Below are positions 10,501-17,835 of a stretch of DNA of 64,000 bases, piece after piece (position 1 is the stretch's first letter; each line of letters starts with the position of its first letter). Source of the stretch: Fontisphaera persica (GTDB lineage Bacteria; Verrucomicrobiota; Verrucomicrobiia; Limisphaerales; Fontisphaeraceae); assembly GCF_024832785.1 (NCBI RefSeq), contig NZ_CP116615.1, positions 1,612,001-1,676,000 of the forward strand. The letters are read 5' to 3'. The position numbers were made by a program, and so were the translations under genes. The notes beneath the pieces were generated by a model that was given only the letters and a program-made list of their open reading frames with translations, had not been told where the DNA came from and did no database searches.

Positions 10501-12073
10501 CCACCTCACCTCGCGGATTCACCAACGCCAGATATTCCCCATCCCGCTCCAGGTTGAAGTTGGTGTGCAGTCGGCCATTGGGACTGCGGCGATCTTTGCC
10601 CGAGGCAAATACCACTAAATATCGGTTGCCAGCCAGGGACACCGAAGGAAAACGCCATTTGGTCAGGTTGGCCGGATCATCCGTTAAATACCACCCTTCC
10701 AAATTGGCCGCCTCGGCGCCGGCGTTGTAGATTTCAATCCAGTCGGAATAATCTCCATCCTCGTCACGAATGACATTGGTGAATCCGCTGCGATTAACCG
10801 CCAGAAATTCGCTGATGAAAAGCGGCGGCAACGCCATGTTGGGATCCAACAAGTATTGCCAACTGCCTCCAGCAAAAGGATTGGCCGCCAACGACAGGTC
10901 CGTAATCCCATGATTCGGGGCCCAGGCAACGGTCACCAAGCCGGTCGGGGGCTGGGAAAACTCAAATATGTAGGAAGTAGGCGGCTGCCAAATCACGTTG
11001 GTGGCCGGGACCCCATTAATCAGCAAATCGCTGGCATTGACATTGGTTACCGGCTCGTCAAACAGCACTTCCACGGTGAACAGCTTGGATACAGTCAGTC
11101 CCGGCGAGGGGATGATGCGGCTGGCAACCGGCCCGTTGGTATCCCGCACGCGCGAGCTGATGCTCGCAAACAACTCCACCCCCATGACGATGTCACTGCT
11201 GCTGGTGCCCGATTGCTTGACCTCCACTGCGAGCGTATTTTCTCCCCGTACCAAATAAGTGCCGGGCACGGTTAAATTCTCCCAAATCACCCCTTCGGGA
11301 TCTTTTGTGGTATCAGCACCGGTGCTGTAGGAATGACTGGGTGCTGACCCCACCCGCAGATTTCCCACATAGGTGCCGTTCAGGTAAAACACCGCCCCAT
11401 CATCAATGAGGTTGCTGAACACCAGCGAGGTCATGGCGGGGTCACCGTTGAAGTTGAATTTGGTTCGGAAATATACCGTGACCTGGCCACCATTGGCTTG
11501 CGAGGTTAAAGGTGTCCGAAAGGTGAATGGCGCATATACCTCGGGCGTGGTTTCAAAACCCAACAGCCCCAATCCCGTGGGCCACGCGCTGTCATCGTAA
11601 GCAGGCTCCTTCCATGCCGTGCCCAGGTCACCACCGTTCTGGTTGTACCTCCAGACGGTGTTGGCAATGGTAACTAAATTAGTGCTCACTGAAGGCCCCG
11701 GCACCCCCGGATCCACCCGCAACACCGCCACCGCGCTGGTGGCCCTCGCCAGCGCGTTGGTCACCACCACAAAGAACTGGGCCATGTCATCCGCCAACTG
11801 CGCAGAGGGTAGCGTGTAAGTGGCGGAATTGGCTCCGGAAATGGGATTTCCGTTTCGGTACCATTGATAAGCCAGCGGGGCGGTGCCGTCCGCGCCGATG
11901 GTGAATACCGCCGGCGTGCCTTGCAGCACGATCACCGTGGCGGGCAGATTGTTGGTGATGACGGCCGGGCCATCCGCCGCCCGGGCGGAAGGAATCATAG
12001 TCATGCCCACAGCGGACACCAAAGCAATCCAGAGGTTGCCCATGAGTGAGAAACAACGCGAATGTGCCTGCAT
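4523..12073 (-). CDS. Giant secreted lamin-tail / CotH-kinase / Ig-repeat protein
   Basis: A 2516-residue exported protein with a signal peptide ending about residue 32 (ARAADGP). In order I see: an Ig-like domain (about 38-118), a galactose-binding-like jelly roll (about 125-310), a Big-type domain with FDEPVTNVNASDLL, a lamin-tail domain (DWIEIYN near 444), a chitobiase C-terminal-like domain, a CotH kinase-like domain (about 690-1080, with GPQWDYDRTQG near 956), another chitobiase-type domain and three further lamin-tail domains (about 1215-1650). About eight Ig-like repeats follow (about 1740-2380), then a thrombospondin-3/EF-hand-like calcium segment (DSDNDGIPDEW near 2394) and a final beta domain. 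CotH proteins phosphorylate secreted proteins. A role at the cell surface in adhesion or matrix assembly is inference. Confidence 0.88.
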   Translation of the reverse strand: MQAHSRCFSLMGNLWIALVSAVGMTMIPSARAADGPAVITNNLPATVIVLQGTPAVFTIGADGTAPLAYQWYRNGNPISGANSATYTLPSAQLADDMAQFFVVVTNALARATSAVAVLRVDPGVPGPSVSTNLVTIANTVWRYNQNGGDLGTAWKEPAYDDSAWPTGLGLLGFETTPEVYAPFTFRTPLTSQANGGQVTVYFRTKFNFNGDPAMTSLVFSNLIDDGAVFYLNGTYVGNLRVGSAPSHSYSTGADTTKDPEGVIWENLTVPGTYLVRGENTLAVEVKQSGTSSSDIVMGVELFASISSRVRDTNGPVASRIIPSPGLTVSKLFTVEVLFDEPVTNVNASDLLINGVPATNVIWQPPTSYIFEFSQPPTGLVTVAWAPNHGITDLSLAANPFAGGSWQYLLDPNMALPPLFISEFLAVNRSGFTNVIRDEDGDYSDWIEIYNAGAEAANLEGWYLTDDPANLTKWRFPSVSLAGNRYLVVFASGKDRRSPNGRLHTNFNLERDGEYLALVNPRGEVAMQFAPTFPPQTTGVSYGLVQGTTNTFGFFVVPTPGNANTAAGAGFAPEVKFSRAAGTFWSNFYLELSTSHSNAVIRYVTGNAQVTETSPIYTGPLLITNTLLVRARAYVPGLLPGPRRSEAFIRLDNTVLTNKSDLPMIILHDYGQGDPPTSKPDWFVICQVFMPKNGVTSLTNTPDLSFQGIFHRRGSSTVGQAKANLLVEAQDEFGNDLDVPFCGLPEESDWVLYAPNNFDRVQIHNPVAHDIYRQMGYYSSRNRMVELYLQDDAGTVGPVKQADYHGVYVVLEKIKIGENRLDIGKVRPEETNTVNITGGYLVSVDRANTGESQFTAGNQTMNYLDPDYAEMVSTAYTPQRNYLINYFNSFYTALTGANWRDPVVGYAAYIDSVAWVDYHIQNVVTFNVDGLRLSGYLHKERWDPEVRGSGKIKWGPQWDYDRTQGSADGRDFNPRLWRSTAGDLGTDMFNSASIFANPWYSRLFQDIDFWQLWVDRYQMWRQSVLSLTNIHALIDYYGNMIRNAHPRDMARWPEYAPRAGTQSGSGYSYTFPSPGTLQGELNWMKFWYSNRFDFIDGQFVRQPTSNRAGGQVTPGTTVTLTGPGVGTVYYTLDGRDPRAPGGNVASYALTYTGPITITNNVRLVARTYNVNHTHLTGAGNPPLISKWSGPLTATYVVATPQLAITEIMYNGLRPPGNTNDAEQFEWLELKNIGTTPIALAGYRFTNGIDYIFPSNAPVLAPNGYIVVAKNPVAFAAKYPGVTNVVGGYYGFLNNAGERLALEGSLGELIADFEYNNAWYRMSDGNDFSLVLVNEYAAFASYTNRATWRLSAVEGGSPGAQDPAPPGIPPVFINEVLAFPLPGEKDAIELYNPNSFAVDVSHWYLSDDFGTPKKYRIPAGTIIPAYGYWVFTEDHFNAPGAPNGFGLGARGDDVYLFSGDAQGRLTGYYHGFDFGAAPQGVTLGRLVDSVGDDKFVLQEAPTLGTNNAGPAISPVVISEIMYHPPDLIEGTNVFSNYQDEFIELYNHSTSPVALYDLNVPTNTWFLRDAVTYVFPMNVVMPPRSFLLVVPFDPVAEPATLAAFRARYQVPETIPIYGPWQGRLNNDGDSVELIQPGVPALLAGTGLYAVPEILVDKVAYGNTTPWPCGTAGTGNSLQRLQAGAFGNEPANWVADVPTPGAATVPKPAGLATIVNHPLTQAIPVGANATFNVGVCGLPPFYYQWQFNGTNIANATNSYYTVANAQLANSGLYSVMVSNAAGTVASLPATLYVQTPPSIAQHPRSQTVLGYTTVSFSVTPQGTPPFWYQWRFDGGDIPGATNQTLVLTNVQGSQAGNYSVRVYNTAGSVLSANATLTINLPAKIWTQPADLRVTNATTATLNVVATGHGTLSYQWFFNGVPISGANTNSLVLTNFSLAQEGYYSVLVTNIYGADRSRDAFVKWLLSPVITRQPAANQVVTAGSNLVLSIEFNASQPYAVRWQNPNTAVPGFDFDRNSPVMELRDVHIGLGGVYRATITNELRTNGLSSGLAFVTVVEPPRSVQVLQGSNVTLAARFGGQSQTFQWMRSGTNIAGATTASLALQNVQPEQAGEYVLVVRSGTASNLYPVQVTVQSEGVAPVVTESPTNRTVITNGYTLFVASVTGTEPLGIYWYHNGTNWLTNATTPILTLTNLVLAQSGPYQLVVSNAYGMATSATAVLTVAELPGLVFAQTNRYIRRGTSFALTPTVTGTGPFTYQWYKSSGETIPGANSVQLSFEDAQPEVSGGYYVVASNVVGVTTSGVVQVWVLNPPTFTQTPSNINATAGQTVTFVAAATGSEPLSYQWFFNNTPFPGGTGPTLQIVNAQSQHAGQYYLRVTNLVGSAFSPTVTLSFGSMDSDNDGIPDEWEAQNGFQSNNPNDAVEDSDRDGLSNLQEFIAGTNPRDPNSVLRLAIQPVGSGAAGLQFQAISNKSYTIQYLENIGATQWQRFLDVAPAPTNRQVGITNQAGPSRFYRIATPQLP

Positions 12074-12539
12074 ACCACTAACTTATTCTAAGGTTTTCGG
12101 ACCCCGTGCAGAATTGCACCGGGTCTGGCCCGCGTGTCGGGAATAAAGGTAACCGTTCACGTTTAAGGCTTGTTTGGACGCGCCAAAACAAAGCACGAAA
12201 AATCACTGATGTCCAGCAATCTGTTACAAAAAAGTGACGATTTTTGGGGACACGGCCTGCTGCAAACCAATAGTGGCAAGTCGGTCTGAAAACACTGCGC
12301 CCCTGCCGAGCCTTGCGGCCCGACAGGGGCGGAAGTGGGGGGTGGGAGTTCGCCACGCTCTCTTTCCCGTGCCGACATTAGGCGCCACTTGGGCTGTCGG
12401 CTTCCCGACGCTATTCTCCACGGCAAGCGGAGTTTCCGGCCTCATAGCAGGGCCGTCCTGAACCTTGCGGTCACAGGATTATTGAGTGAGGCCTCTCAGC
12501 TCGCTTGGGCTGGTGGTTGCGCCACCGGCTTGCGAACCA

Positions 12540-12579
12540 GGTCAAGACACGTCTGCGACTCCACGTCCGCGTCTTGACC
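12540..12579. repeat. Inverted repeat, 12-bp arms
   Basis: The arms GGTCAAGACACG and CGCGTCTTGACC pair with a single mismatch around a 16-base loop. It is the longest stem in the gene-free tract at 12.1-13.4 kb. No T-run follows on either strand, so it is not an ordinary intrinsic terminator. Confidence 0.6.
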
Positions 12580-13327
12580 CCTTGCGCCGGGACGGCCCCC
12601 GCTTTTGGCGGGGCGTTGGCCCGGTGCCACGGGTCTGACCTCTTACCTCTCAGGTTGCCTTTAGCTCACAGGCCAGCGGTGCGTTGTTCTTGCATCGCCG
12701 GCGTCTCGGAGGGTTTTCACGGGCTTTGCCGCAGCCCCGTGTCCCTCCCGGCATCACGGCCCTTTTTGTCCCACCTTTCGGTGTCTTTCTTGTGGCGGAT
12801 TTAATTTTTACCGCCGGAGCCTTTGACGCCGTGCTGGACGCAGTAGCAACCTCGTACCCTCTGGGTAACTGCGATTCACCGCGGCCCGAAACCAGCCTGC
12901 GGTTACTTGACTCAACTCGGGGCGGCTTCTCATCGCCCCTCGCTGCGCAGCTCCTCATTCGCGGGTTTGGCAGCGCGCGACCGCTGCCAGAGGAGCTGGT
13001 GAATTATGCCTCTTTCCACGGTCTTTTATCACCGCTTCATGAGGAACCGGACCAACCAGCCTGGCCCGATTTTTCCCCAGTCACCTGGGATTATCCTTGG
13101 CCTTCCGACACCCTCCTTGCGGGGGGCCTCTTTCGGCCGTGTTCTTTCAAGGAACTGGTTACACATTACCACGAAATCCGGTACGGACAACAAAATGATA
13201 TCCACAACTTGTCCACCGGCGGCCCTCCCACCATGGCCCCTAAAAAACGCCAAATCCTGCGTAAATTCGTGTTTTTTAATCATGGTCGCAAATTATTCAC
13301 CGCATCCGTGACTTGACGAAACAGCGT

Positions 13328-13336
13328 TGTGGATAA
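13328..13336 (-). promoter_or_regulatory. DnaA-box consensus match
   Basis: The sequence TGTGGATAA is the exact complement of the bacterial DnaA box TTATCCACA. A one-mismatch box (ATATCCACA) lies on the other strand at 13198-13206, with A/T-rich runs between. Two boxes without a DnaA gene or an obvious unwinding element are weak evidence for an origin, so this is only a site-level call. Confidence 0.35.
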
Positions 13337-13412
13337 CTTGCCGCGCAAATTCCCTGAAAACAGGGTCATGGGAGAATTTTCCCGACGAACGAACGCGCAT
13401 GAAAAACCGGAT

Positions 13413-14162
13413 TTACTCTGGTTTCCCGCCCTCAGGAGGCAAGGCAGGACACCTTGCTGTTGGCACCGTTTGCCGCAACCGCCACAAGCCCCGCAAATCT
13501 TCCCATGCTGTGCGCAGCAGCTTCACCCGGCTGTCGCGATTCTCAGTCCAATGCACTGGCAATTCCCGCACTCGGTAACCGCGCCGCATCGCCAGCACCA
13601 GCAGTTCAGTGTCGAAAAACCAGCCGCTATCCTGCACCAGCGGCAACAAGGCGCGCGCCGCCGGCCGGCTGATGGCCTTGAAGCCGCATTGCGCGTCGGA
13701 TATTTCCACCCGGCACAGGTGGCGCAAGAGGCCCACGTAGGCGCGTGAAATCACCTCCCGCCGCCAGCTCCGCTCCGTGCGCGAGCCATCCAGCAGCCGG
13801 GAGCCGATGGCCAAATCATAAGCCCCACAGGCAATCGCCTCAATCAGTTCCGGGAACGCCTCCAAGTCCGTGGACAAATCCACATCCATGTAGCTCAGAA
13901 TGTCGGACGCGCTCGCCAGCCAGGCTGTTTTCACCGCTCCGCCACGGCCTTTTTCCGGAATTCGGGTAACACGGACTCGCCGATGCTCCCGCACCATGGA
14001 CTCCGCGATGGATGACGTGCGATCAGTGGATCCATTGTCCGCTATCACCACTTCCCACGCCCACTCACACCGCCGCTCCAAAAAATCCACAAGTTTGGGA
14101 ATGCAGCCGGGCAACCGGCGTTCCTCGTTATAAACAGGAATAACGACGCTGACGGTGTTCAT
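13413..14162 (-). CDS. Family 2 glycosyltransferase (dolichyl-phosphate mannosyltransferase-like)
   Basis: A 249-residue GT-A fold enzyme starting MNTVSVVIPVYNEERRLPG. The nucleotide-sugar motifs IADNGSTDRT and SYMDVDLSTDL (the metal-binding DXD-like site) and the acceptor-side DAQCGFKA segment are typical of DPM1-like enzymes, which load a sugar on a polyprenyl-phosphate carrier at the cytoplasmic membrane face. The frame stays open further upstream (to 15002), but that part is antisense-like shadow of the next gene. The ATG at 14162 overlaps the upstream stop by four bases (ATGA). Downstream of two polytopic GT-C-like proteins, it probably supplies their lipid-linked sugar donor. Confidence 0.88.
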   Translation of the reverse strand: MNTVSVVIPVYNEERRLPGCIPKLVDFLERRCEWAWEVVIADNGSTDRTSSIAESMVREHRRVRVTRIPEKGRGGAVKTAWLASASDILSYMDVDLSTDLEAFPELIEAIACGAYDLAIGSRLLDGSRTERSWRREVISRAYVGLLRHLCRVEISDAQCGFKAISRPAARALLPLVQDSGWFFDTELLVLAMRRGYRVRELPVHWTENRDSRVKLLRTAWEDLRGLWRLRQTVPTARCPALPPEGGKPE

Positions 14163-15325
14163 AAGCCGTGTCGGACCGGGGCAAACACCGGGTGCGCCAC
14201 CGCTAAAACCAAATCTCTGGCAACTACTCCCAAAGCCGCCGCCATAACCGCCGACAGCATGGAGCGGGGCACCGGCTCCACCCCGAATAAAAAGGGCAGA
14301 TAACTCAAGGCCGACGCGGTAACCACCCACATCGCCAAAAACCACCGCCGCGGCACAAAAAAAGCATAAACCAGCGCGAACAAATCCGCCGGAAAAAAAT
14401 ATCGTTCGTGCATCCCGGGCATGAAGAAAGGCAGCAGGAGCACGCTCAAAAGCGCGGCGGCGGCCAGCCTTTGATCGCGGTCCTCGGTTTCCCAATTCCG
14501 CTTCAACACCACTATCAGCCCCCCGGAGGCGATGGCCGCCAATCCAATCCCCAGCCATGCCAGCGGCGTGCGCGGCTCGGCCGGCAGCCATTGGTACACA
14601 TTGACCGCTCCGGCGGTCAGGTGCGGCAGGTTCTCCTGCCACAGCCAATGACCCAACACGGCTAAGACGGATTTGCCTGCCAGGATGGCGGGCAGTCCAC
14701 AGGCCGCATAAACAGCCAGCGGCACCCAAAGGAGCCGCCAAGGCAAAAGCCCGCATAAGAACAGCCCGGCCAAAAAGGGCAGAAAAAACACTGCTTGTGG
14801 CTTGAAAGACACGGCCAGGCCAAATGCCGCAAGCGCCATCCAAGGACGCCGCTGCAATACGCTCAAAAACACCACCAACAGCGCCGAAGTGTATATGATA
14901 TCGCACTGGCCCCAAAGGGCGCTGTTCATCAAGACAGTGGGCCAAAACAATACCGCCGTAAAACCAGCAAGCGACAAGAATTGGTTTTGATAACGATGCC
15001 ACACCAGCCGCCCCACCAGCCAGGCCGCTACGTAGTCAAACAAGATGGAAATCAGTTTAATGGCATATAGTTTAGGCAGCGGCAGCAGTGTGGAAAACGA
15101 CAGCAACACCAAGTACGGTACGTAATAATTTGAAAAATCATCCCCCAGTGACTTCCACCGTCCATGCTCCACAAAATAATCATACCATGGACTCAGATAC
15201 CCTCGGTAGTCTCCGCTTTCGAAGTCCAATAACCAACACCGGGGTGCCAACGCCAAAATGGCCATCGCACCGTAGGCCAGCCGCCTGCCGCCCGCCGTGC
15301 CAGCCATCGTAGCCGCACATTTCAT
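14159..15325 (-). CDS. Polytopic GT-C-like membrane glycosyltransferase
   Basis: A 388-residue integral membrane protein with about nine to ten hydrophobic segments. An early acidic loop (FESGDYRGYLSPWYDYF, near residues 35-50) resembles the first periplasmic loop of GT-C enzymes, where acidic residues bind the lipid-linked donor. FWPTVLMNSALWGQCDIIYT is typical of GT87/PIG-M-like proteins. Such enzymes transfer sugars from polyprenyl-phosphate carriers to acceptors outside the membrane. It overlaps both neighbours by four bases, so the three genes are translationally coupled. The acceptor is unknown. Confidence 0.75.
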   Translation of the reverse strand: MKCAATMAGTAGGRRLAYGAMAILALAPRCWLLDFESGDYRGYLSPWYDYFVEHGRWKSLGDDFSNYYVPYLVLLSFSTLLPLPKLYAIKLISILFDYVAAWLVGRLVWHRYQNQFLSLAGFTAVLFWPTVLMNSALWGQCDIIYTSALLVVFLSVLQRRPWMALAAFGLAVSFKPQAVFFLPFLAGLFLCGLLPWRLLWVPLAVYAACGLPAILAGKSVLAVLGHWLWQENLPHLTAGAVNVYQWLPAEPRTPLAWLGIGLAAIASGGLIVVLKRNWETEDRDQRLAAAALLSVLLLPFFMPGMHERYFFPADLFALVYAFFVPRRWFLAMWVVTASALSYLPFLFGVEPVPRSMLSAVMAAALGVVARDLVLAVAHPVFAPVRHGL

Positions 15326-16770
15326 TCCTTGACCCCCTCAGCATGAGGGGACGCCTCCCCCTCCCGCCCCAACCGCCGCCACAGCCACCACAAGCCGCCT
15401 GCCAGAAAGGCGGCGTACACCGCAAACGATACATACGGCGGCAATCCCAGTACATGCTCGCCAATGCTGTAAGAAAACTGGCCCTTGAGAAAGAGCGGAA
15501 TATGCAGATGGGTCAAGGGATTGTTTATTTTATTTGCCGGACAGGCGTCCGTGGCCGTCGCCAGAACGGTTAGAGCAATGGAATAAACCACCAGCACCGT
15601 TCCCAACTTGGGAAATCGCAGCAACCCATAAGCGCAGGGCAAGGCCAACAGCGGCAGCATCGGCGCCAAATACCGCGGCCCCAACGTTGGCCCCGCTGGC
15701 CAGTCCCACACCCGCCCCGAAATAACCACCACCTGCAGCACCGGCAGAAAATAATACAGCAGCATCTCCCGCAGATCTTGCCGGAACAGGCGAAAACACC
15801 CCACCAGCGATAGCAGCAAAAATGGTGACCAGAAGAACAAGCCGCGCGCCGCGCTGAACAGAAGGTTGAAGCCCGTTTCCGCATCTGGCCATTTGATGGC
15901 ATACAGCCCCTCTTTCATAACAGGAAAGGAGGCCTGATAACTGTAGGGCAGCGCAAACGGCGTTCCCAGACAGGCCCAACTATAGGCAGGGATCAATAAA
16001 AGCGGCGGCAATGCGCCCAACCCCACCGGCCACAACCGCCACCACTGCCCCCAAAGCAGTACCGCAATCATCCCCACAACGATAAGCCCGGCAGTGTATT
16101 CGCTCGCCAAAGCCCAACCCAGCACAAATCCCCCCAACAACTCGTAACGATGGTGCCTCACCCAGCCCTTTATTTTGGCAAGACCCACCCCTGCCCCCTC
16201 GCACCGCCCGGTTTGCCTATCCAACGCCCACAAAGCTATGGCAATGCAACCAACGGCTAATGAATGGGAAAACATCATCGTCGCATAAGGCAGCGGCGCC
16301 GCCCCCAAGAAAAACCCGGCCGTAATCAATAGGGCCGTTTGTGGTGGCACCCGTTTTTTCAGCCAGGCAAACATCGCCACCGCTCCCAAAGCCGTAACGA
16401 TAGCCAATGAACCGGCACAGGCCACCCAACTGCTGATCAGCCATCCAAAATCGGAATCGAGCGGAATATCCACTGCCTTAAGCATCAGCGATCCGAAATA
16501 AAAGGCTGGCAATGCCAAGGCGACTGTTCCAGGAGCTTTGTCACTGTAATAATGGCCTCCGTGATACGCTTTATCTCCAGTGTTATGATGATATGAATCA
16601 ATATTAATTCGGCGCTCGCTTACTATGGCATGCATCAAATCCAATCGGGATATGGCGGTAGGGCTCCTTTCCACCCCTTGATTGAGGTAGGAAAACGCAA
16701 TGACCATATAAACAAACAAGCAGATATAAAAAGAAACCTTTGCGAAACGTGTTTTGAATGAGTTTATCAC
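15322..16770 (-). CDS. Polytopic membrane protein, putative glycosyltransferase
   Basis: A 482-residue protein with roughly ten to eleven transmembrane segments, the first at about residues 13-28. A long hydrophilic loop follows with SRLDLMHAIVSERRINIDSYHHNTGDKAYHGGHYYSDKAPG broken across about residues 41-82. This loop, with its Asp residues and the DKAPG motif, is seen in uncharacterised GT39/GT83-like membrane proteins. It is the first gene of the three-gene operon with the GT-C-like and GT2 proteins. The function as a glycosyltransferase is inferred from topology and neighbourhood; specificity is unknown. Confidence 0.65.
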   Translation of the reverse strand: MINSFKTRFAKVSFYICLFVYMVIAFSYLNQGVERSPTAISRLDLMHAIVSERRINIDSYHHNTGDKAYHGGHYYSDKAPGTVALALPAFYFGSLMLKAVDIPLDSDFGWLISSWVACAGSLAIVTALGAVAMFAWLKKRVPPQTALLITAGFFLGAAPLPYATMMFSHSLAVGCIAIALWALDRQTGRCEGAGVGLAKIKGWVRHHRYELLGGFVLGWALASEYTAGLIVVGMIAVLLWGQWWRLWPVGLGALPPLLLIPAYSWACLGTPFALPYSYQASFPVMKEGLYAIKWPDAETGFNLLFSAARGLFFWSPFLLLSLVGCFRLFRQDLREMLLYYFLPVLQVVVISGRVWDWPAGPTLGPRYLAPMLPLLALPCAYGLLRFPKLGTVLVVYSIALTVLATATDACPANKINNPLTHLHIPLFLKGQFSYSIGEHVLGLPPYVSFAVYAAFLAGGLWWLWRRLGREGEASPHAEGVKE

Positions 16771-17466
16771 TTTCTAGACTGTTATTAGATTTTCCATTGA
16801 GGCCTCAAACTCCCCTTTTTCAGGCCGTACAGCCCCGAGCAAGCAACTGGAAAAGGCATGTTTTTCAAAATATTAACCTCTAAATCATTGGAAGGGTACG
16901 CATGCTTTTTGCACAAATAAGACTTTTCAACAGCCCAGTAACTGGCGGCCGGCGACCTCCGGAAGGTCTTTTTCTCTACTGGGGCACACTGCTTCACCCA
17001 GCCACCACTTTCACGAGCCGTTTCGATCTCCAACTGATGCACTTGAACTACATCTCAAGCCGTTTGGTTTCACGGCCTGCGCACCGTACCAGCCCATACA
17101 CGACCCGCGCCTCTCACCACTCAAAAACCGTTCCGTCCCGTTATCACGTCACATTCAGCCAACAGGTGGAAGCAGAGGCGCTGCATGTTCCAAGGGGGCG
17201 TCCCCCAGCGTGCATGTCTTTTCAATACCCCTCGAGCGTCGCCTTGTTAGTTGGTGAGGTGCAGCAACGCCTCGTACAGGCCGCACACCTGAATACCTTG
17301 GCTGAAACGCACCGTGACCGTGGCGTCCGGCACCAGACCTTGCAGCGCAAGTCATACCGTTTGTTCGACGTGTTTCGCTACGATTTCATCATTCTACCCT
17401 ATATTGTTTTGAAGTGGACGCTCAAATATCTCCAAAACCGCATGTTACATTAAACATTTATGATTA
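16771..17466. other. Intergenic tract without a confident gene
   Basis: About 0.7 kb between two minus-strand operons. On the minus strand at about 17251-17350 one frame reads LALQGLVPDATVTVRFSQG and on to CGLYEALLHLTN before a stop. It looks protein-like, but it has an in-frame stop just upstream and no start. I read it as a possible coding remnant of unknown origin. No terminal repeats or RNA gene were seen. Confidence 0.4.
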
Positions 17467-17835
17467 TTACTGCCTGGGGCAAACAACTAGCGTCGCAATT
17501 CTAGTGGCGGTTGGCATATTACACGCTATAGTAGCTGTCCCTGCAAATACACTGCAAGCTGGAGGACCATATAGTTGCACTGTTGCTGTGCAGCTAACAT
17601 TAGTTTCGGTGCAATAAAGGAATGCACCATTGCCTGAGTGGTTGCGCACACAACGTTCGTTATATAGGCAGTCACCGATAGCGCAATTGCCCGGAGGCAG
17701 AATCATAGTCCAGCTCCCACAGGGACCATAACTACGAACATCCCATGGACAGAACGAAACCCCTGCCGCCGTTACAAGTACCCCTATTAGTACAAGCAGT
17801 GATGTTTTGATTATGAGGTGTATTGTTCTTTTCAT
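17467..17835 (-). CDS. Small exported cysteine-rich protein
   Basis: A 122-residue protein starting MKRTIHLIIKTSLLVLIG, a clear signal sequence of about 28 residues. The exported part has ten cysteines in about 95 residues (for example FCPW, GPCGSW, GNCAIGDC, NERCVRN, LYCTE, VSCTA). It is probably stabilised by disulfides. The frame is open further upstream, but the ATG at 17835 overlaps the stop of the MauE-like gene (ATGA), so this start is preferred. I do not recognise the family. Its job is probably linked to the thiol-redox-type membrane protein encoded just before it. Confidence 0.7.
   Translation of the reverse strand: MKRTIHLIIKTSLLVLIGVLVTAAGVSFCPWDVRSYGPCGSWTMILPPGNCAIGDCLYNERCVRNHSGNGAFLYCTETNVSCTATVQLYGPPACSVFAGTATIACNMPTATRIATLVVCPRQ

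Larger units (their letters stand above)
12074..13412. other. Gene-free, hairpin-rich 1.3-kb tract
   Basis: No open frame here has a recognisable domain; the longest (12684-13316, +) looks accidental. The tract is unusually rich in inverted repeats. There is an imperfect 10-bp palindrome at 12101-12124 near the giant gene's start, and a long stem around 12298-12332 (CGCCCCTG with CAGGGGCG). A wobble stem GCTGGTGG/CCACCGGC lies near 12510-12530, an 11-of-12-bp stem at 12540-12579, and CCCCGC/GCGGGG near 12597-12615. This density suggests a structured RNA or a decayed mobile element. I could not match RNase P RNA, tmRNA, SRP RNA or a group II domain V in it. Confidence 0.5.

Noticed and set aside
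4523-12073. Repeats of the giant gene as a CRISPR-like or satellite array
   Set aside because: The repetition is at protein level (Ig-like and lamin-tail domains), with divergent DNA and variable spacing.
12684-13316. 210-codon plus-strand frame in the gene-free tract
   Set aside because: No recognisable motif, no ribosome-binding site, and its sequence follows hairpin-forming DNA.
14163-15002. N-terminal extension of the GT2 gene to 529 codons
   Set aside because: The extension overlaps the GT-C-like gene in another frame and is not GT2-like; the ATG at 14162 gives a complete enzyme with ATGA coupling.
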